From: Clostridiales bacterium
Lineage (GTDB): Bacteria > Bacillota > Clostridia > Christensenellales > CAG-917
Reading direction: 5' to 3'
DNA length: 8,003 nt
Assembly (NCBI GenBank): GCA_012800805.1
Contig: JAAZIO010000069.1
Coordinates: forward strand, 1-8,003
Both the position numbers and the translations under genes were made by a program. Positions 1-6,418 of this stretch are shown in pieces. Positions within the stretch are counted from its first letter, which is position 1; each line of letters opens with the position of its first letter. Below the pieces are notes generated by a model. The model made no database searches. It was not told the origin of the DNA and saw only the letters and a program-made list of their open reading frames with translations.

Positions 1-231
1 GAAATTTTGCTGCCCGTGGGTGGCCTTATAGATATTGAAAAGGAAAAAGAGCGTCTCGGCAAAGAGATAACCCAAGCGGAGACTGAAGTTCAAAGAGCCG
101 AAGAGAAGCTCTCAAACGAGAGCTTCATCAAGAAAGCTCCGCAAAAGCTTGTTGACGCGGAAAAAGAAAAGCTTGATAGAGCGCGTCAAAAACTTGAAAA
201 GCTTATAGAAAAACTTAAATCTTTGGAATAG
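1..231 (+). CDS. valS: Valyl-tRNA synthetase, C-terminal fragment (5' end outside window)
   Basis: Frame 1 is open from the first base and ends at TAG 229-231, so this is the last 76 codons of a longer gene. The peptide begins EILLPVGGLIDIEKEKERL and is almost entirely charged heptad-like helix. The segment LSNESFIKKAPQKLVDAEKEK matches the conserved 'L.N..F..KAP..V...E..K' signature of the ValRS C-terminal coiled-coil arm. From family knowledge, that arm contacts the tRNA-Val elbow, and the catalytic and editing domains lie upstream, outside the window. The enzyme charges tRNA-Val in the cytoplasm. The stop codon overlaps the ribosome binding site of the next gene (AGGAGG 230-235), so the membrane-protein genes downstream are probably co-transcribed and translationally coupled. 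Identity is secure for this end; completeness of the gene cannot be judged. Confidence 0.93.
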   Translation, partial: EILLPVGGLIDIEKEKERLGKEITQAETEVQRAEEKLSNESFIKKAPQKLVDAEKEKLDRARQKLEKLIEKLKSLE

Positions 232-239
232 GAGGGAAC

Positions 240-1097
240 ATGGAGCATTTAAAATCCACATTGCGTTATTTTAAATCAAAATCGGCGCTTCTCTTTTTGA
301 TTGCGGCGATTCCTTGCGCAATGGCTCCGTTCTTGGTTTCGCCGTCCTCTTTGATTTACATCATCTGTCAATGGCAGCCCGAAGATTACAGCGACTACGC
401 GCAGTTGTTCAGCCGTATGATAGGCGTCAACCCGCATCTGTTTTGGATAGGAATAATAGGGGTAGTGCTGATTGTTTTTTCATATGTCATAATCTTTGGC
501 GCCATCGACCGCCACATGAGAACGGGCGAGCTTAACCTGACCCGTTTTAAAACAAGATTTAACTATAACTTTCTTACAGCGCTGAGATACTCACTCGCCC
601 TATTCTTTATCCTTGAGTCTTTTAATGTCGTTAACCTCGGATTTTGCATACTTTGGGCAAGAATTTGCAAGAGCATAGCGTTTTTCTATGTGCTGTGCGC
701 TTTAAGCTTTATAATTCTTTCCGCTCTTTTGATTTTAGTATTTTCACTCATACTGCTTTGGGCGCCTTGCATGCTCCACATGGGACTTTCGTCTTGGTCA
801 GCGTTTAAGATGGGTGTGCGCCAGAGCAGGGGACACATACTAAAGACGGGTGTCGCGCTATCCGTTTCCATATTCCCGTTCTTTGCCTTGATGATTTTAA
901 ACGCTCTTGTCGTAACAAACGCGGGATTTGCATACTTTGTCGACGTCATAACTTTTATGTTTATCACCGTGTTTTATTCGGGGCTCATGTATACGGTTTA
1001 CTATAAGGTTATGGGTCTTGAAAGAATGGACCTTCAAAAAGAAGACAAAAATATATGGAGCCGTAAATTCATGAAGAAATCCCAAGGAGGCAAATAA
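240..1097 (+). CDS. Multi-pass membrane protein of unknown function, paralogue of next gene
   Basis: I do not recognise a named family. The 285-residue protein has about six hydrophobic segments: roughly residues 15-43, 67-88, 113-140, 145-177, 203-225 and 230-256. It ends in a short basic, lysine-rich tail (257-285), probably cytoplasmic by the positive-inside rule. No signal peptidase site, catalytic motif or nucleotide-binding motif is visible. The start ATG 240 is set by AGGAGG at 230-235, which overlaps the valS stop codon. The stop TAA 1095-1097 shares one base with the next ATG, so the two genes are coupled. Motifs NFLTALRYSLA (110-120), WSAFK (186-190) and VYYK (253-256) recur in the same order and nearly the same spacing in the downstream protein, which points to a diverged tandem duplication. 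A role as a small transporter, assembly factor or envelope protein would be a guess. Confidence 0.85.
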   Translation: MEHLKSTLRYFKSKSALLFLIAAIPCAMAPFLVSPSSLIYIICQWQPEDYSDYAQLFSRMIGVNPHLFWIGIIGVVLIVFSYVIIFGAIDRHMRTGELNLTRFKTRFNYNFLTALRYSLALFFILESFNVVNLGFCILWARICKSIAFFYVLCALSFIILSALLILVFSLILLWAPCMLHMGLSSWSAFKMGVRQSRGHILKTGVALSVSIFPFFALMILNALVVTNAGFAYFVDVITFMFITVFYSGLMYTVYYKVMGLERMDLQKEDKNIWSRKFMKKSQGGK

Positions 1098-2134
1098 TGG
1101 AATTTAAGCACGCAACATCAATCGCATTCAGCAATTTCGCGCTTGTTTATAAAATACTTTTATACCTTGCTGTTGTTACGCTTATTGTGGCAGCGCTCGC
1201 CTCGCTCATTTTGATACCTATATTTAAAAACTTCATACAAGGCGAGCAGTTTCTGACCCTTGCCGCCAAGCTGCCGGAGTCCATTGAAAAGTTTATGGAC
1301 GGAAGCCAGAACATAGCGGATACGCTTGACCAGCTTAAGGTGGGGATAACGGACCTTGTTAAATTCGTCCTGTCCTCAGGCGGCTTTATTGCGGCTGTTG
1401 TTTGCTCGTGCCTGTTTATTTCATTGCTTTTCCGCATACTGATGACGCTCTGCCAGCTTCCCGTAACGGACATTTTAAACAACTTTATGTCGTCCAACTT
1501 AAAATACGGTTTTTTGAGCAATTTTGCGTTCAATTTCAGAAGGTCGGTTTATTATTCTTTGGCAAACAACTTGATAATGCTTCCCGTAAACATCGTTTTT
1601 TTTGCCATTTTGTTCTTTTTGGGCTGGGGACTTTTTGAGCTTATCCGCTTCTTTATGTTCCCGATAATTTTTGTATTGGCTATTTTGCTATACACCGTAA
1701 GGCAAACCTGTTTTGCGGGATGGCTTCCAAGGCTTGTGTATCACCCCGAGGAGGGTGTATGGACAGCCCTTAAAAACAGCTTCGAAAGCGTAATTAAAAA
1801 CAGAAAAGAACTCATGATGGCATACAGCACAACTTTCTTTATCATGTATTCGATGCTGGCGGCTTTCAGCATATTTACCTTTGGAATAGCGCTGTTTGTT
1901 TTGCCCGCTTTTTGCTATGTTATCCTGCGCACGGTAGAGCTTGTCGTATATTATAAGAACAACAGTTTAAAATTCTACTCCGACCAGCTTACAATAGTGG
2001 ACACGGTTGAGATTGGACATAGAGAAGGAGAGCAGGAACAAATGGATGAAAGCGCAAATGCCGTCGCTATTGAAAACATTCTTTCTGACTCTGAAACAAT
2101 CAACCAAGATAAAGCGGACAACACTAAAGAATAA
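1097..2134 (+). CDS. Multi-pass membrane protein of unknown function with acidic tail
   Basis: Unrecognised 345-residue protein. Hydrophobic segments lie at about 18-43, 97-118, 155-180, 183-205, 243-264 and 265-286, suggesting six membrane spans. Between spans 1 and 2 lies a soluble amphipathic stretch (about 45-95, KLPESIEKFMDGSQNIADTL...) not seen in the upstream paralogue. After the last span comes an acidic, serine/asparagine-rich tail of about 55 residues (290-345) that looks disordered. The motifs NFRRSVYYSLA (146-156), WTALK (222-226) and VYYK (284-287) align with the upstream protein. The gap between the A of YSLA and the W is 66 residues in both. The start ATG 1097 has an ideal AAGGAGG at 1084-1090 and overlaps the preceding stop by one base. 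The gene is last in the valS unit, followed within about 50 bp by a terminator. The two products may form a heteromeric complex; that is inference. Confidence 0.85.
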   Translation: MEFKHATSIAFSNFALVYKILLYLAVVTLIVAALASLILIPIFKNFIQGEQFLTLAAKLPESIEKFMDGSQNIADTLDQLKVGITDLVKFVLSSGGFIAAVVCSCLFISLLFRILMTLCQLPVTDILNNFMSSNLKYGFLSNFAFNFRRSVYYSLANNLIMLPVNIVFFAILFFLGWGLFELIRFFMFPIIFVLAILLYTVRQTCFAGWLPRLVYHPEEGVWTALKNSFESVIKNRKELMMAYSTTFFIMYSMLAAFSIFTFGIALFVLPAFCYVILRTVELVVYYKNNSLKFYSDQLTIVDTVEIGHREGEQEQMDESANAVAIENILSDSETINQDKADNTKE

Positions 2135-2186
2135 AATAAACCATAATTAGAAAATATATAAAAATGCAATAATTGAGTTGACAGTA

Positions 2187-2214
2187 AAAAAGTATGGCTA
2201 CCGCCATACTTTTT
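2187..2214 (+). terminator. Bidirectional intrinsic terminator of the valS-membrane protein unit
   Basis: A perfect 12-bp stem, AAAAAGTATGGC (2187-2198) with GCCATACTTTTT (2203-2214), closes on the four-base loop TACC. It lies 52 bp after the stop codon of the last plus-strand gene. The A-tract on one side and T-tract on the other give a U-run on both strands, so it could stop transcription from either direction, including read-through from the minus-strand tRNA gene. Confidence 0.88.
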
Positions 2215-2348
2215 ATATTTAAGCTAAAAATAGAGTTTGGTATAATTGCCGCATTGTTTTTTATAATACTTACCGATTGTCAATCAAGATTATATATTCC
2301 TGTTTTATAAACTTTAACAATATTTGTTTAGTTATTATTGTTACTCTA

Positions 2349-2428
2349 GCTTTTTAATTCTGTTTAGGCACTAATATACCAGCCTTAAATCTTGTTTAAG
2401 TATTAAATAGCTTTTAAATCCTGTTTAG
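2349..2428. repeat. Three-copy degenerate direct repeat, consensus GCTTTTAAATCCTGTTTAG
   Basis: Copies begin at 2349 (GCTTTTTAATTCTGTTTAG), 2382 (GCCTTAAATCTTGTTTAA) and 2410 (GCTTTTAAATCCTGTTTAG). The first and third match at 17 of 19 positions; the second has one base deleted plus substitutions. Start-to-start spacing is 33 and 28 bp. Partial TGTTTA echoes occur at 2325-2330 (TGTTTA preceded by ATT) and 2443-2448. The second copy can fold as CTTAAA/TTTAAG (2384-2389 with 2395-2400). Spacing is irregular and the repeats are imperfect, so this is not a CRISPR array. Function unknown. Confidence 0.6.
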
Positions 2429-2492
2429 TACTATTTAGGCATTGTTTAATTAGTTTTTCAAATTTAAATTAGACTTTATCTTCTTTGTAGCG

Positions 2493-2557
2493 GCTGTAAG
2501 TTTAATAATTTGTATCTTGGCTGTAATTGGTGCTACAAGTTTAATATGTCTTGGCTG
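2493..2557. repeat. Imperfect direct repeat sharing AAGTTTAATA and CTTGGCTG
   Basis: The segment 2493-2523 and the segment 2532-2557 align over their whole length. Both start GCT, share AAGTTTAATA (2498-2507 and 2537-2546), then TGT, then CTTGGCTG (2516-2523 and 2550-2557). About five bases are missing from the second copy. GGCTG recurs at 2492, 2519 and 2553, and the last is followed by another TTTAATAAT. It looks like a decayed tandem duplication just beyond the tRNA terminator. Function unknown. Confidence 0.55.
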
Positions 2558-2580
2558 CGATTTAATAATCCGAAAGGAAC

Positions 2581-2606
2581 AAAACCCCGAGGTATCTCGG
2601 GGTTTT
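2581..2606 (-). terminator. Intrinsic terminator of the tRNA-Thr gene
   Basis: Read on the minus strand, AAAACCCCGAG (2606-2596) pairs with CTCGGGGTTTT (2591-2581) around a four-base loop, an 11-bp stem followed by GTTCCTTT. The first base of the stem is the final A of the encoded CCA end, so there is almost no trailer between the mature tRNA end and the terminator. The hairpin would be removed during 3'-end maturation. Confidence 0.85.
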
Positions 2607-2681
2607 GGAGCTGATGGGGGGAATCGAACCCCCGACCTATTCATTACGAGTGAATCGCTCTACCGACTGAGCCACATCAGC
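2606..2681 (-). tRNA. tRNA-Thr, anticodon CGU (reads ACG), CCA encoded
   Basis: On the minus strand the gene folds into a full cloverleaf. The acceptor GCTGATG (2681-2675) pairs with CATCAGC (2616-2610). The D arm is GCTC/GAGC with loop AGTCGGTA. The anticodon stem ATTCA/TGAAT encloses loop CTCGTAA, giving anticodon CGT after the invariant T33. The variable loop is AGGTC. The T stem GGGGG/CCCCC encloses TTCGATT. The discriminator is T (2609), followed by an encoded CCA (2608-2606). Anticodon CGU specifies threonine, and the overall sequence resembles bacterial tRNA-Thr. The 73-base body plus CCA is the normal class I size. It sits alone, transcribed away from the heat-shock operon and toward the valS unit. 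Confidence 0.96.
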
Positions 2682-2693
2682 AAGCGCTATTGT

Positions 2694-2722
2694 ATTTTAG
2701 CAAACAATGATTAAAAAATCAA
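2694..2722 (-). promoter_or_regulatory. Promoter of the tRNA-Thr gene
   Basis: On the minus strand TTGATT (2722-2717) is separated by 17 bases from TAAAAT (2699-2694). These match the sigma-A boxes at four and five of six positions. The -10 box ends 12 bases before the tRNA 5' end, which implies a very short leader for RNase P to remove. The -35/spacer region contains the inverted repeat TGATT-AAAA-AATCA (2708-2721). Confidence 0.65.
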
Positions 2723-2808
2723 GAGAATTTAAGTTAAAATCAAATTTGGATTTTTTTAAAAATGATTAAAAAAATATATAAAAATTTTTAAAAAATTTGC
2801 ATATTTAG

Positions 2809-2837
2809 TTGACTTAAGTCTAAAATAGTAGTAAACT
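2809..2837 (+). promoter_or_regulatory. Sigma-A-type promoter of the hrcA-grpE-dnaK-dnaJ operon
   Basis: TTGACT (2809-2814) and TAAACT (2832-2837) are separated by exactly 17 bases. The 50 bases upstream are almost pure A/T with A- and T-tracts (2740-2797), which could act as an UP element. The -10 box abuts the CIRCE-like operator, the arrangement expected for HrcA blocking a vegetative promoter. An alternative pairing, TTGCAT (2797-2802) with TAAAAT (2821-2826) at 18 bases, is weaker and would place its start site inside the first one. Confidence 0.7.
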
Positions 2838-2868
2838 GCTAGCAGATGAACGAATAGACTGCTAACAG
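2836..2868. promoter_or_regulatory. Variant CIRCE operator (HrcA binding site)
   Basis: Canonical CIRCE is TTAGCACTC-N9-GAGTGCTAA. Here the core is CTAGCAGAT (2839-2847), nine bases, then GACTGCTAA (2857-2865). The right arm matches canonical at eight of nine positions; the left keeps TAGCA. The seventh base of the left arm is G instead of C and the mirrored base on the right is C instead of G, so the dyad is preserved. The arms extend outward to 12 bases each (2836-2847 and 2857-2868), of which nine are complementary. Position over the -10/+1 region and directly upstream of hrcA supports autoregulation by HrcA. Confidence 0.78.
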
Positions 2869-2897
2869 AAGCAAAAAAAAATTGCCAGGTAATTAAA

Positions 2898-3953
2898 ATG
2901 CCCAAGGAGCTTTCGGAAAGGAAAAATAGAATAATCAAGTATTTGGTTGAAGATTATATCTCCTCGGCTCGGCCCGTTTCAAGCGGAGATATACAATCCA
3001 AATACATGCCCGAAATCAGCTCCGCTACAATAAGAAGCGAGCTGAACGCTTTGGAAGCCTTGGGTTACATCCATCAGCCTCACGCTTCGTCGGGAAGGGT
3101 GCCGCTGCCTGAAGCTTATAAGCTTTATGTCGAGCAGGTGCTTGAAAGCTGCGAGTTTGCGGGCGGCGATTTGGAGCTTTTATCCGACCGCTTTCAAAGG
3201 ATACTGGGCGATATAAGAAAGCTTTCGGAAGAAGCCGCAAAAATCATAAGCGATAAGACAAACTACGCCTCCGTTTTTGTTGCCAACAACATAAAAGATG
3301 TGGAGATAATCGAAATCAAGCTGGTTCCGTTAAAGAACCGCGAAGCGCTGGTGATTATTCTGACCGACAACGGGATAATCAGCGACAAAACCGTAAAACT
3401 TCCTCAGCAGTCTCAGCCGAATGAAGTTGAAACGGCATCTAATGTGCTAAACAACATTTTCTCAGGAAAATCTTTATCTGAGCTTTGCGGAATAGAAGAG
3501 CAGATAAACGAAGAAATTAGGGGATACGAAAGCCTGTTTTACAGCGTGCTTGAGATAATAAAAGAATACGACAACAAGAACAAGCAGTCGGTTGCCGTGG
3601 AGGGAGCACTGAAAGTTTTGGACTATCCCGACCAAAGCCCAGAAGAGGCAAAAAAGTTTCTTTCGGTAATCAGCGACAGCGAAAGCGTAAAGGAAATTGT
3701 CGCAGGCGACGGTAACGACATCGAATTCACTTTAAAGATAGGAAAAGACGATACGGGCGAGATAGGTCAGTGCGCTATCGTCACGGCGGAATACAGAATT
3801 AACGGAAAAATTGTTGGGCACGCGGGAGTTATCGGCCCTGAGAGAATGGATTACAAAAAGGTTATCAGCGTGCTAAGCGGAATAAAAAAATCGCTTGAGA
3901 ATGTAATGGAAAACGAGCAGACGGAGGATATCGAAGATGGAAAAAAACGATGA
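2898..3953 (+). CDS. hrcA: Heat-inducible transcription repressor HrcA
   Basis: HrcA is a cytoplasmic dimeric repressor that binds CIRCE; in Bacillus-type systems its activity depends on GroEL. The 351 residues match the family's usual length. The N-terminal winged helix covers about residues 3-75: SERKNRIIKYLVEDYI, then SSATIRSELNALEALGYI as the recognition region, then SSGRVP in the wing. A central GAF-like domain follows. The C-terminal signature EYRINGKIVGHAGVIGPERM (298-317), followed by DY, is diagnostic. Residue 47 is Ser where most homologues have Asn (ATIRN), and the operator upstream is also atypical. The start ATG 2898 has only a weak AGGT at 2887-2890, suggesting low translation, reasonable for a repressor. 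It is the first gene of the operon and overlaps grpE by 17 bp. The C-terminal 15 residues or so are highly charged and appear to be an extension. Confidence 0.95.
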   Translation: MPKELSERKNRIIKYLVEDYISSARPVSSGDIQSKYMPEISSATIRSELNALEALGYIHQPHASSGRVPLPEAYKLYVEQVLESCEFAGGDLELLSDRFQRILGDIRKLSEEAAKIISDKTNYASVFVANNIKDVEIIEIKLVPLKNREALVIILTDNGIISDKTVKLPQQSQPNEVETASNVLNNIFSGKSLSELCGIEEQINEEIRGYESLFYSVLEIIKEYDNKNKQSVAVEGALKVLDYPDQSPEEAKKFLSVISDSESVKEIVAGDGNDIEFTLKIGKDDTGEIGQCAIVTAEYRINGKIVGHAGVIGPERMDYKKVISVLSGIKKSLENVMENEQTEDIEDGKKR

Positions 3954-4545
3954 GATGAATTTAAACGAACAATCGACAACCGAAAAAAACGATGAGATGA
4001 ACTTAAACGAACAATCCGAAAACATAAGCGAAAATAATAAAAAAGAAACCGTAAGCGAACCCAAGTCCGAAAAAGAGGGAATGAGCCCAGAAGAATACAT
4101 CGGTTTTTTGGAAGGAGAGCTCGCTAAGACCGCGGCGCTGGCAGACGATTTCAAGGCTATTAGCCAAAGGCTTAAGGCGGACTTTGAAAACTACAAAAAA
4201 AGAAACGCCTCGCTTGCCGACGAGATGAAAAAACTGGGACAAGCCTCGGTGTTTGAGAAACTGCTAGATGTTCTTGACAACCTTGGCAGAGCAAAAGAAA
4301 TGATAAAGGACGAAAGCTCTTACAAAGGCTTTGAGCTTATCGAAAGGGATATTCTAACCATATTTGAAAAGTTCGGCGTTAAAGAGATTGAGGCTGAAGG
4401 AAAAGAGTTTGACGCCAGATATATGAACGCCGTTATGCGTGAAGAAAACCCCGAAATGTCGGGAAAGGTTTTGCAGGTATTATCAAAAGGATATATGTTC
4501 GGTGACTTTGTCTTGCGTCACGCAATGGTAAAGGTAGCCGGCTAA
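3937..4545 (+). CDS. grpE: Nucleotide exchange factor GrpE
   Basis: GrpE is a homodimer that releases ADP from DnaK and so recycles the chaperone. The 202 residues comprise a disordered, charged N-terminus (1-50), a long coiled-coil helix (about 51-100) with the hallmark RLKADFENYKKR (78-89), a helical segment LLDVLDNLGRA (109-119), and the C-terminal beta-wing (about 147-200) ending in GYMFGDFVLRHAMVKV (185-200). The usual 'HEAVM' is YMNAVM here, and the common 'RPAMVKV' is RHAMVKV. ATG 3937 is chosen because GGAGG lies at 3923-3927, nine bases upstream and inside hrcA. The gene starts before the hrcA stop, so translation is probably coupled. Residues 2-13 are repeated at 16-27 (EKNDEMNLNEQS twice), a recent in-frame duplication in the disordered tail. 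The distance to dnaK is 31 bp. Confidence 0.95.
   Translation: MEKNDEMNLNEQSTTEKNDEMNLNEQSENISENNKKETVSEPKSEKEGMSPEEYIGFLEGELAKTAALADDFKAISQRLKADFENYKKRNASLADEMKKLGQASVFEKLLDVLDNLGRAKEMIKDESSYKGFELIERDILTIFEKFGVKEIEAEGKEFDARYMNAVMREENPEMSGKVLQVLSKGYMFGDFVLRHAMVKVAG
3940..4017 (+). repeat. Tandem duplication, 36-bp unit at 42-bp period, in grpE N-terminus
   Basis: Bases 3940-3975 and 3982-4017 match at 34 of 36 positions, separated by ACAACC. Both differences are third-codon changes (AAT/AAC and TCG/TCC), so the protein repeat EKNDEMNLNEQS is exact. The hrcA stop codon TGA (3951-3953) lies in the first unit. The duplication adds 14 residues to a region expected to be disordered and leaves both reading frames intact. 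Confidence 0.92.
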
Positions 4546-4576
4546 AAATAAAAAATAAGTTAAAAGGAGATATATT

Positions 4577-6406
4577 ATGGCAAAGATAATCGGAATAGAC
4601 CTAGGAACAACCAACTCTGTTGTAGCCGTAATGGAAGGCGGCTCGCCCGTCGTTATCCCCAATTCCGAGGGTTCAAGGACAACGCCTTCGGTAGTTGCGT
4701 TCGCTAAGGACGGCGAAAGGCTGGTAGGCGACGTAGCCAAGCGCCAGGCTGTTGCAAACCCCCAGCGCACCATTATATCCATTAAGCGCGACATGGGAAC
4801 CGATAAAAAAGTCCATATCGACGACAAAAGCTATACTCCTCAGGAAATTTCGGCAATGATATTGATGAAGCTCAAGCAAGATGCCGAAAAATACCTTGGT
4901 GAGAAGATTACAAAGGCAGTTATTACAGTTCCCGCGTATTTCTCGGACAGCCAGCGTCAGGCCACAAAGGATGCGGGCAGAATAGCCGGCCTTGAAGTTT
5001 TGAGAATCATCAACGAGCCTACCGCGGCGGCTCTTGCATACGGCATAGATAAAGAGGAAAACAAGGCTCAAAAAGTTCTCATCTATGACCTTGGCGGAGG
5101 CACTTTCGACGTATCCATTCTTGAAATCGGTGACGGCGTGTTTGAAGTTCTTGCCACCTCCGGCAACAACAGGCTGGGCGGCGACGACTTTGACCAAAGG
5201 ATTATGGACTGGGTTGTATCCGAGTTCAAGTCGCAAGAGGGCATTGACCTCTCGCTTGACAAGATGGCAATGCAGAGAGTAAAGGAAGCCGCGGAGAAAG
5301 CAAAAATCGAGCTTTCCGGCGTAACCAAGACAAGAATCAGCCTGCCGTTTATCGCTATGGCTGACGGTCAGCCCAAACACCTTGACATTGAGCTTACCCG
5401 CGCCAAGTTCGACGCCATGACCGAAGACCTTGTTCAAAAGACGCTTGTTCCCACTAAGCAGGCGATTAAGGATGCGGGCATATCCTTTGACCAGATTTCA
5501 AAGGTAATTCTTGTAGGCGGTTCCACAAGAATTCCCGCGGTATATGAGGCAATAAAGAACCTCACGGGCAAAGAGCCTTACAAGGGAATCAACCCCGACG
5601 AGTGCGTAGCCATCGGCGCTGCCATTCAAGCGGGCGTTCTCGGCGGCGAGGTTAACGATATGGTACTTTTGGATGTCACCCCGCTTTCGCTCGGCATCGA
5701 AACGCTCGGCGGCGTGTTTACAAAGCTTATCGAAAGAAACACAACAATTCCTACCTCCAAGTCGCAAATATTCTCTACCGCATCCGACTATCAGACCTCG
5801 GTTGACATCCATGTTCTGCAGGGCGAAAGACAGTTTGCGAAAGACAACAAAACGCTTGGAAGGTTTGAGCTGACAGGCATTCCCCCGGCGCCCAGAGGAG
5901 TTCCCCAGATTGAGGTAACCTTTGACATCGACGCCAACGGCATAGTTTCCGTTAAGGCTATCGACAAGGGCACGGGCAAGTCGCAGGCGATAACCATTAC
6001 CGCCTCGAGCAACCTCTCGGAGGAAGATATTCAAAAGGCGGTAAAGGAAGCGGAGAAATACGCCGAAGAAGACCGCAAGCGCAAAGAAGTTGTCGACATG
6101 AAAAACAACGGCGAGCAGCTTGTTTTCAGCATCCAAAAGTTTGTAAAAGAAAACGGCGAGAAGCTCTCCGACGACGACAAGAAAGCTCTTGAGGACGCTT
6201 CGAAAGAGGCGGGCGAGGCAATAAGCAAAGCGGAAAGCGTTGAGGATGTGAAAGCGGCTATCGAAAAACTTTCAAAAGTATCAGACCCGATTTTCACAAA
6301 GTTCTACAAGGAGAACCCCTCGGCCGCAGGCAATCCCGACGACCAGCCCCTCAACGGCACAGTATCCGACGACAACATGACTCCCCCCGAAGGCGGCTGG
6401 AACTAA
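4577..6406 (+). CDS. dnaK: Molecular chaperone DnaK (Hsp70)
   Basis: Cytosolic ATP-dependent chaperone, central member of the DnaK-DnaJ-GrpE cycle. The 609 residues comprise an ATPase domain (1 to about 357), with phosphate-1 motif [10 protein letters not shown] (5-14), K70, E147 in INEPTA, phosphate-2 motif [10 protein letters not shown] (171-180, including T176), and adenosine motif [13 protein letters not shown] (310-322). The interdomain linker is [10 protein letters not shown] (361-370), the beta-sandwich substrate domain about 371-480, and the helical lid about 481-580. K70 keeps its E. coli number, while later residues are shifted by about 23-24, showing the Gram-positive-type deletion in the ATPase domain. 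ATG 4577 has AAGGAG at 4564-4569. The tail ends [10 protein letters not shown] and lacks the acidic EEVDD-like terminus common in bacterial DnaK. Alternative frames near the end do not restore it, so this looks genuine. A hairpin follows at 6419. Confidence 0.98.
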   Translation: MAKIIGIDLGTTNSVVAVMEGGSPVVIPNSEGSRTTPSVVAFAKDGERLVGDVAKRQAVANPQRTIISIKRDMGTDKKVHIDDKSYTPQEISAMILMKLKQDAEKYLGEKITKAVITVPAYFSDSQRQATKDAGRIAGLEVLRIINEPTAAALAYGIDKEENKAQKVLIYDLGGGTFDVSILEIGDGVFEVLATSGNNRLGGDDFDQRIMDWVVSEFKSQEGIDLSLDKMAMQRVKEAAEKAKIELSGVTKTRISLPFIAMADGQPKHLDIELTRAKFDAMTEDLVQKTLVPTKQAIKDAGISFDQISKVILVGGSTRIPAVYEAIKNLTGKEPYKGINPDECVAIGAAIQAGVLGGEVNDMVLLDVTPLSLGIETLGGVFTKLIERNTTIPTSKSQIFSTASDYQTSVDIHVLQGERQFAKDNKTLGRFELTGIPPAPRGVPQIEVTFDIDANGIVSVKAIDKGTGKSQAITITASSNLSEEDIQKAVKEAEKYAEEDRKRKEVVDMKNNGEQLVFSIQKFVKENGEKLSDDDKKALEDASKEAGEAISKAESVEDVKAAIEKLSKVSDPIFTKFYKENPSAAGNPDDQPLNGTVSDDNMTPPEGGWN

Positions 6407-6418
6407 CAACAATTAAAA

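Larger units (their letters stand above)
2215..2580. other. Gene-free AT-rich intergenic region with degenerate repeats
   Basis: This stretch of about 365 bases lies between the convergent terminators of the valS unit and the tRNA gene. No open frame has a ribosome binding site or protein-like composition. Base composition is far more AT-rich than the flanking genes. Two TATAAT matches (2241-2246 and 2262-2267) lack an acceptable -35 element at the right distance. The only organised content I see is two sets of imperfect direct repeats, listed separately. A small RNA cannot be excluded. Confidence 0.7.

Noticed and set aside
1..231. Complete small coiled-coil protein starting at 7 (TTG)
   Set aside because: The frame is open through base 1 and the sequence matches the C-terminal arm of ValRS, so it is the end of a longer gene.
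2178..2206. Perfect TTGACA -35 box at 2178-2183
   Set aside because: No -10 element lies 16-18 bases downstream; the position is inside the terminator hairpin of the valS unit.
2300..2571. CRISPR array
   Set aside because: The repeats are imperfect, only 18-31 bp, with irregular and very short spacing and no unique spacers; no cas genes are present.
2450..2714. Short open frames on both strands over the tRNA-Thr gene
   Set aside because: They translate the tRNA itself (NRSGVRFPPSAP / GGNRTPDLF are typical spurious tRNA-derived peptides) and lack start signals.
4673..5437. 254-codon open frame antisense to dnaK (minus strand)
   Set aside because: It has no ribosome binding site, its composition mirrors dnaK codon bias, and long antisense frames are a known artefact of conserved Hsp70 genes.
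5498..6136. 212-codon open frame antisense to dnaK (minus strand)
   Set aside because: Same reasons: a shadow of dnaK codon usage, with no start signals and no recognisable domain.
6302..6406. Frameshift truncating DnaK's acidic tail
   Set aside because: Neither of the other two frames in this interval encodes an EEVD-like ending, so the tail appears genuine.
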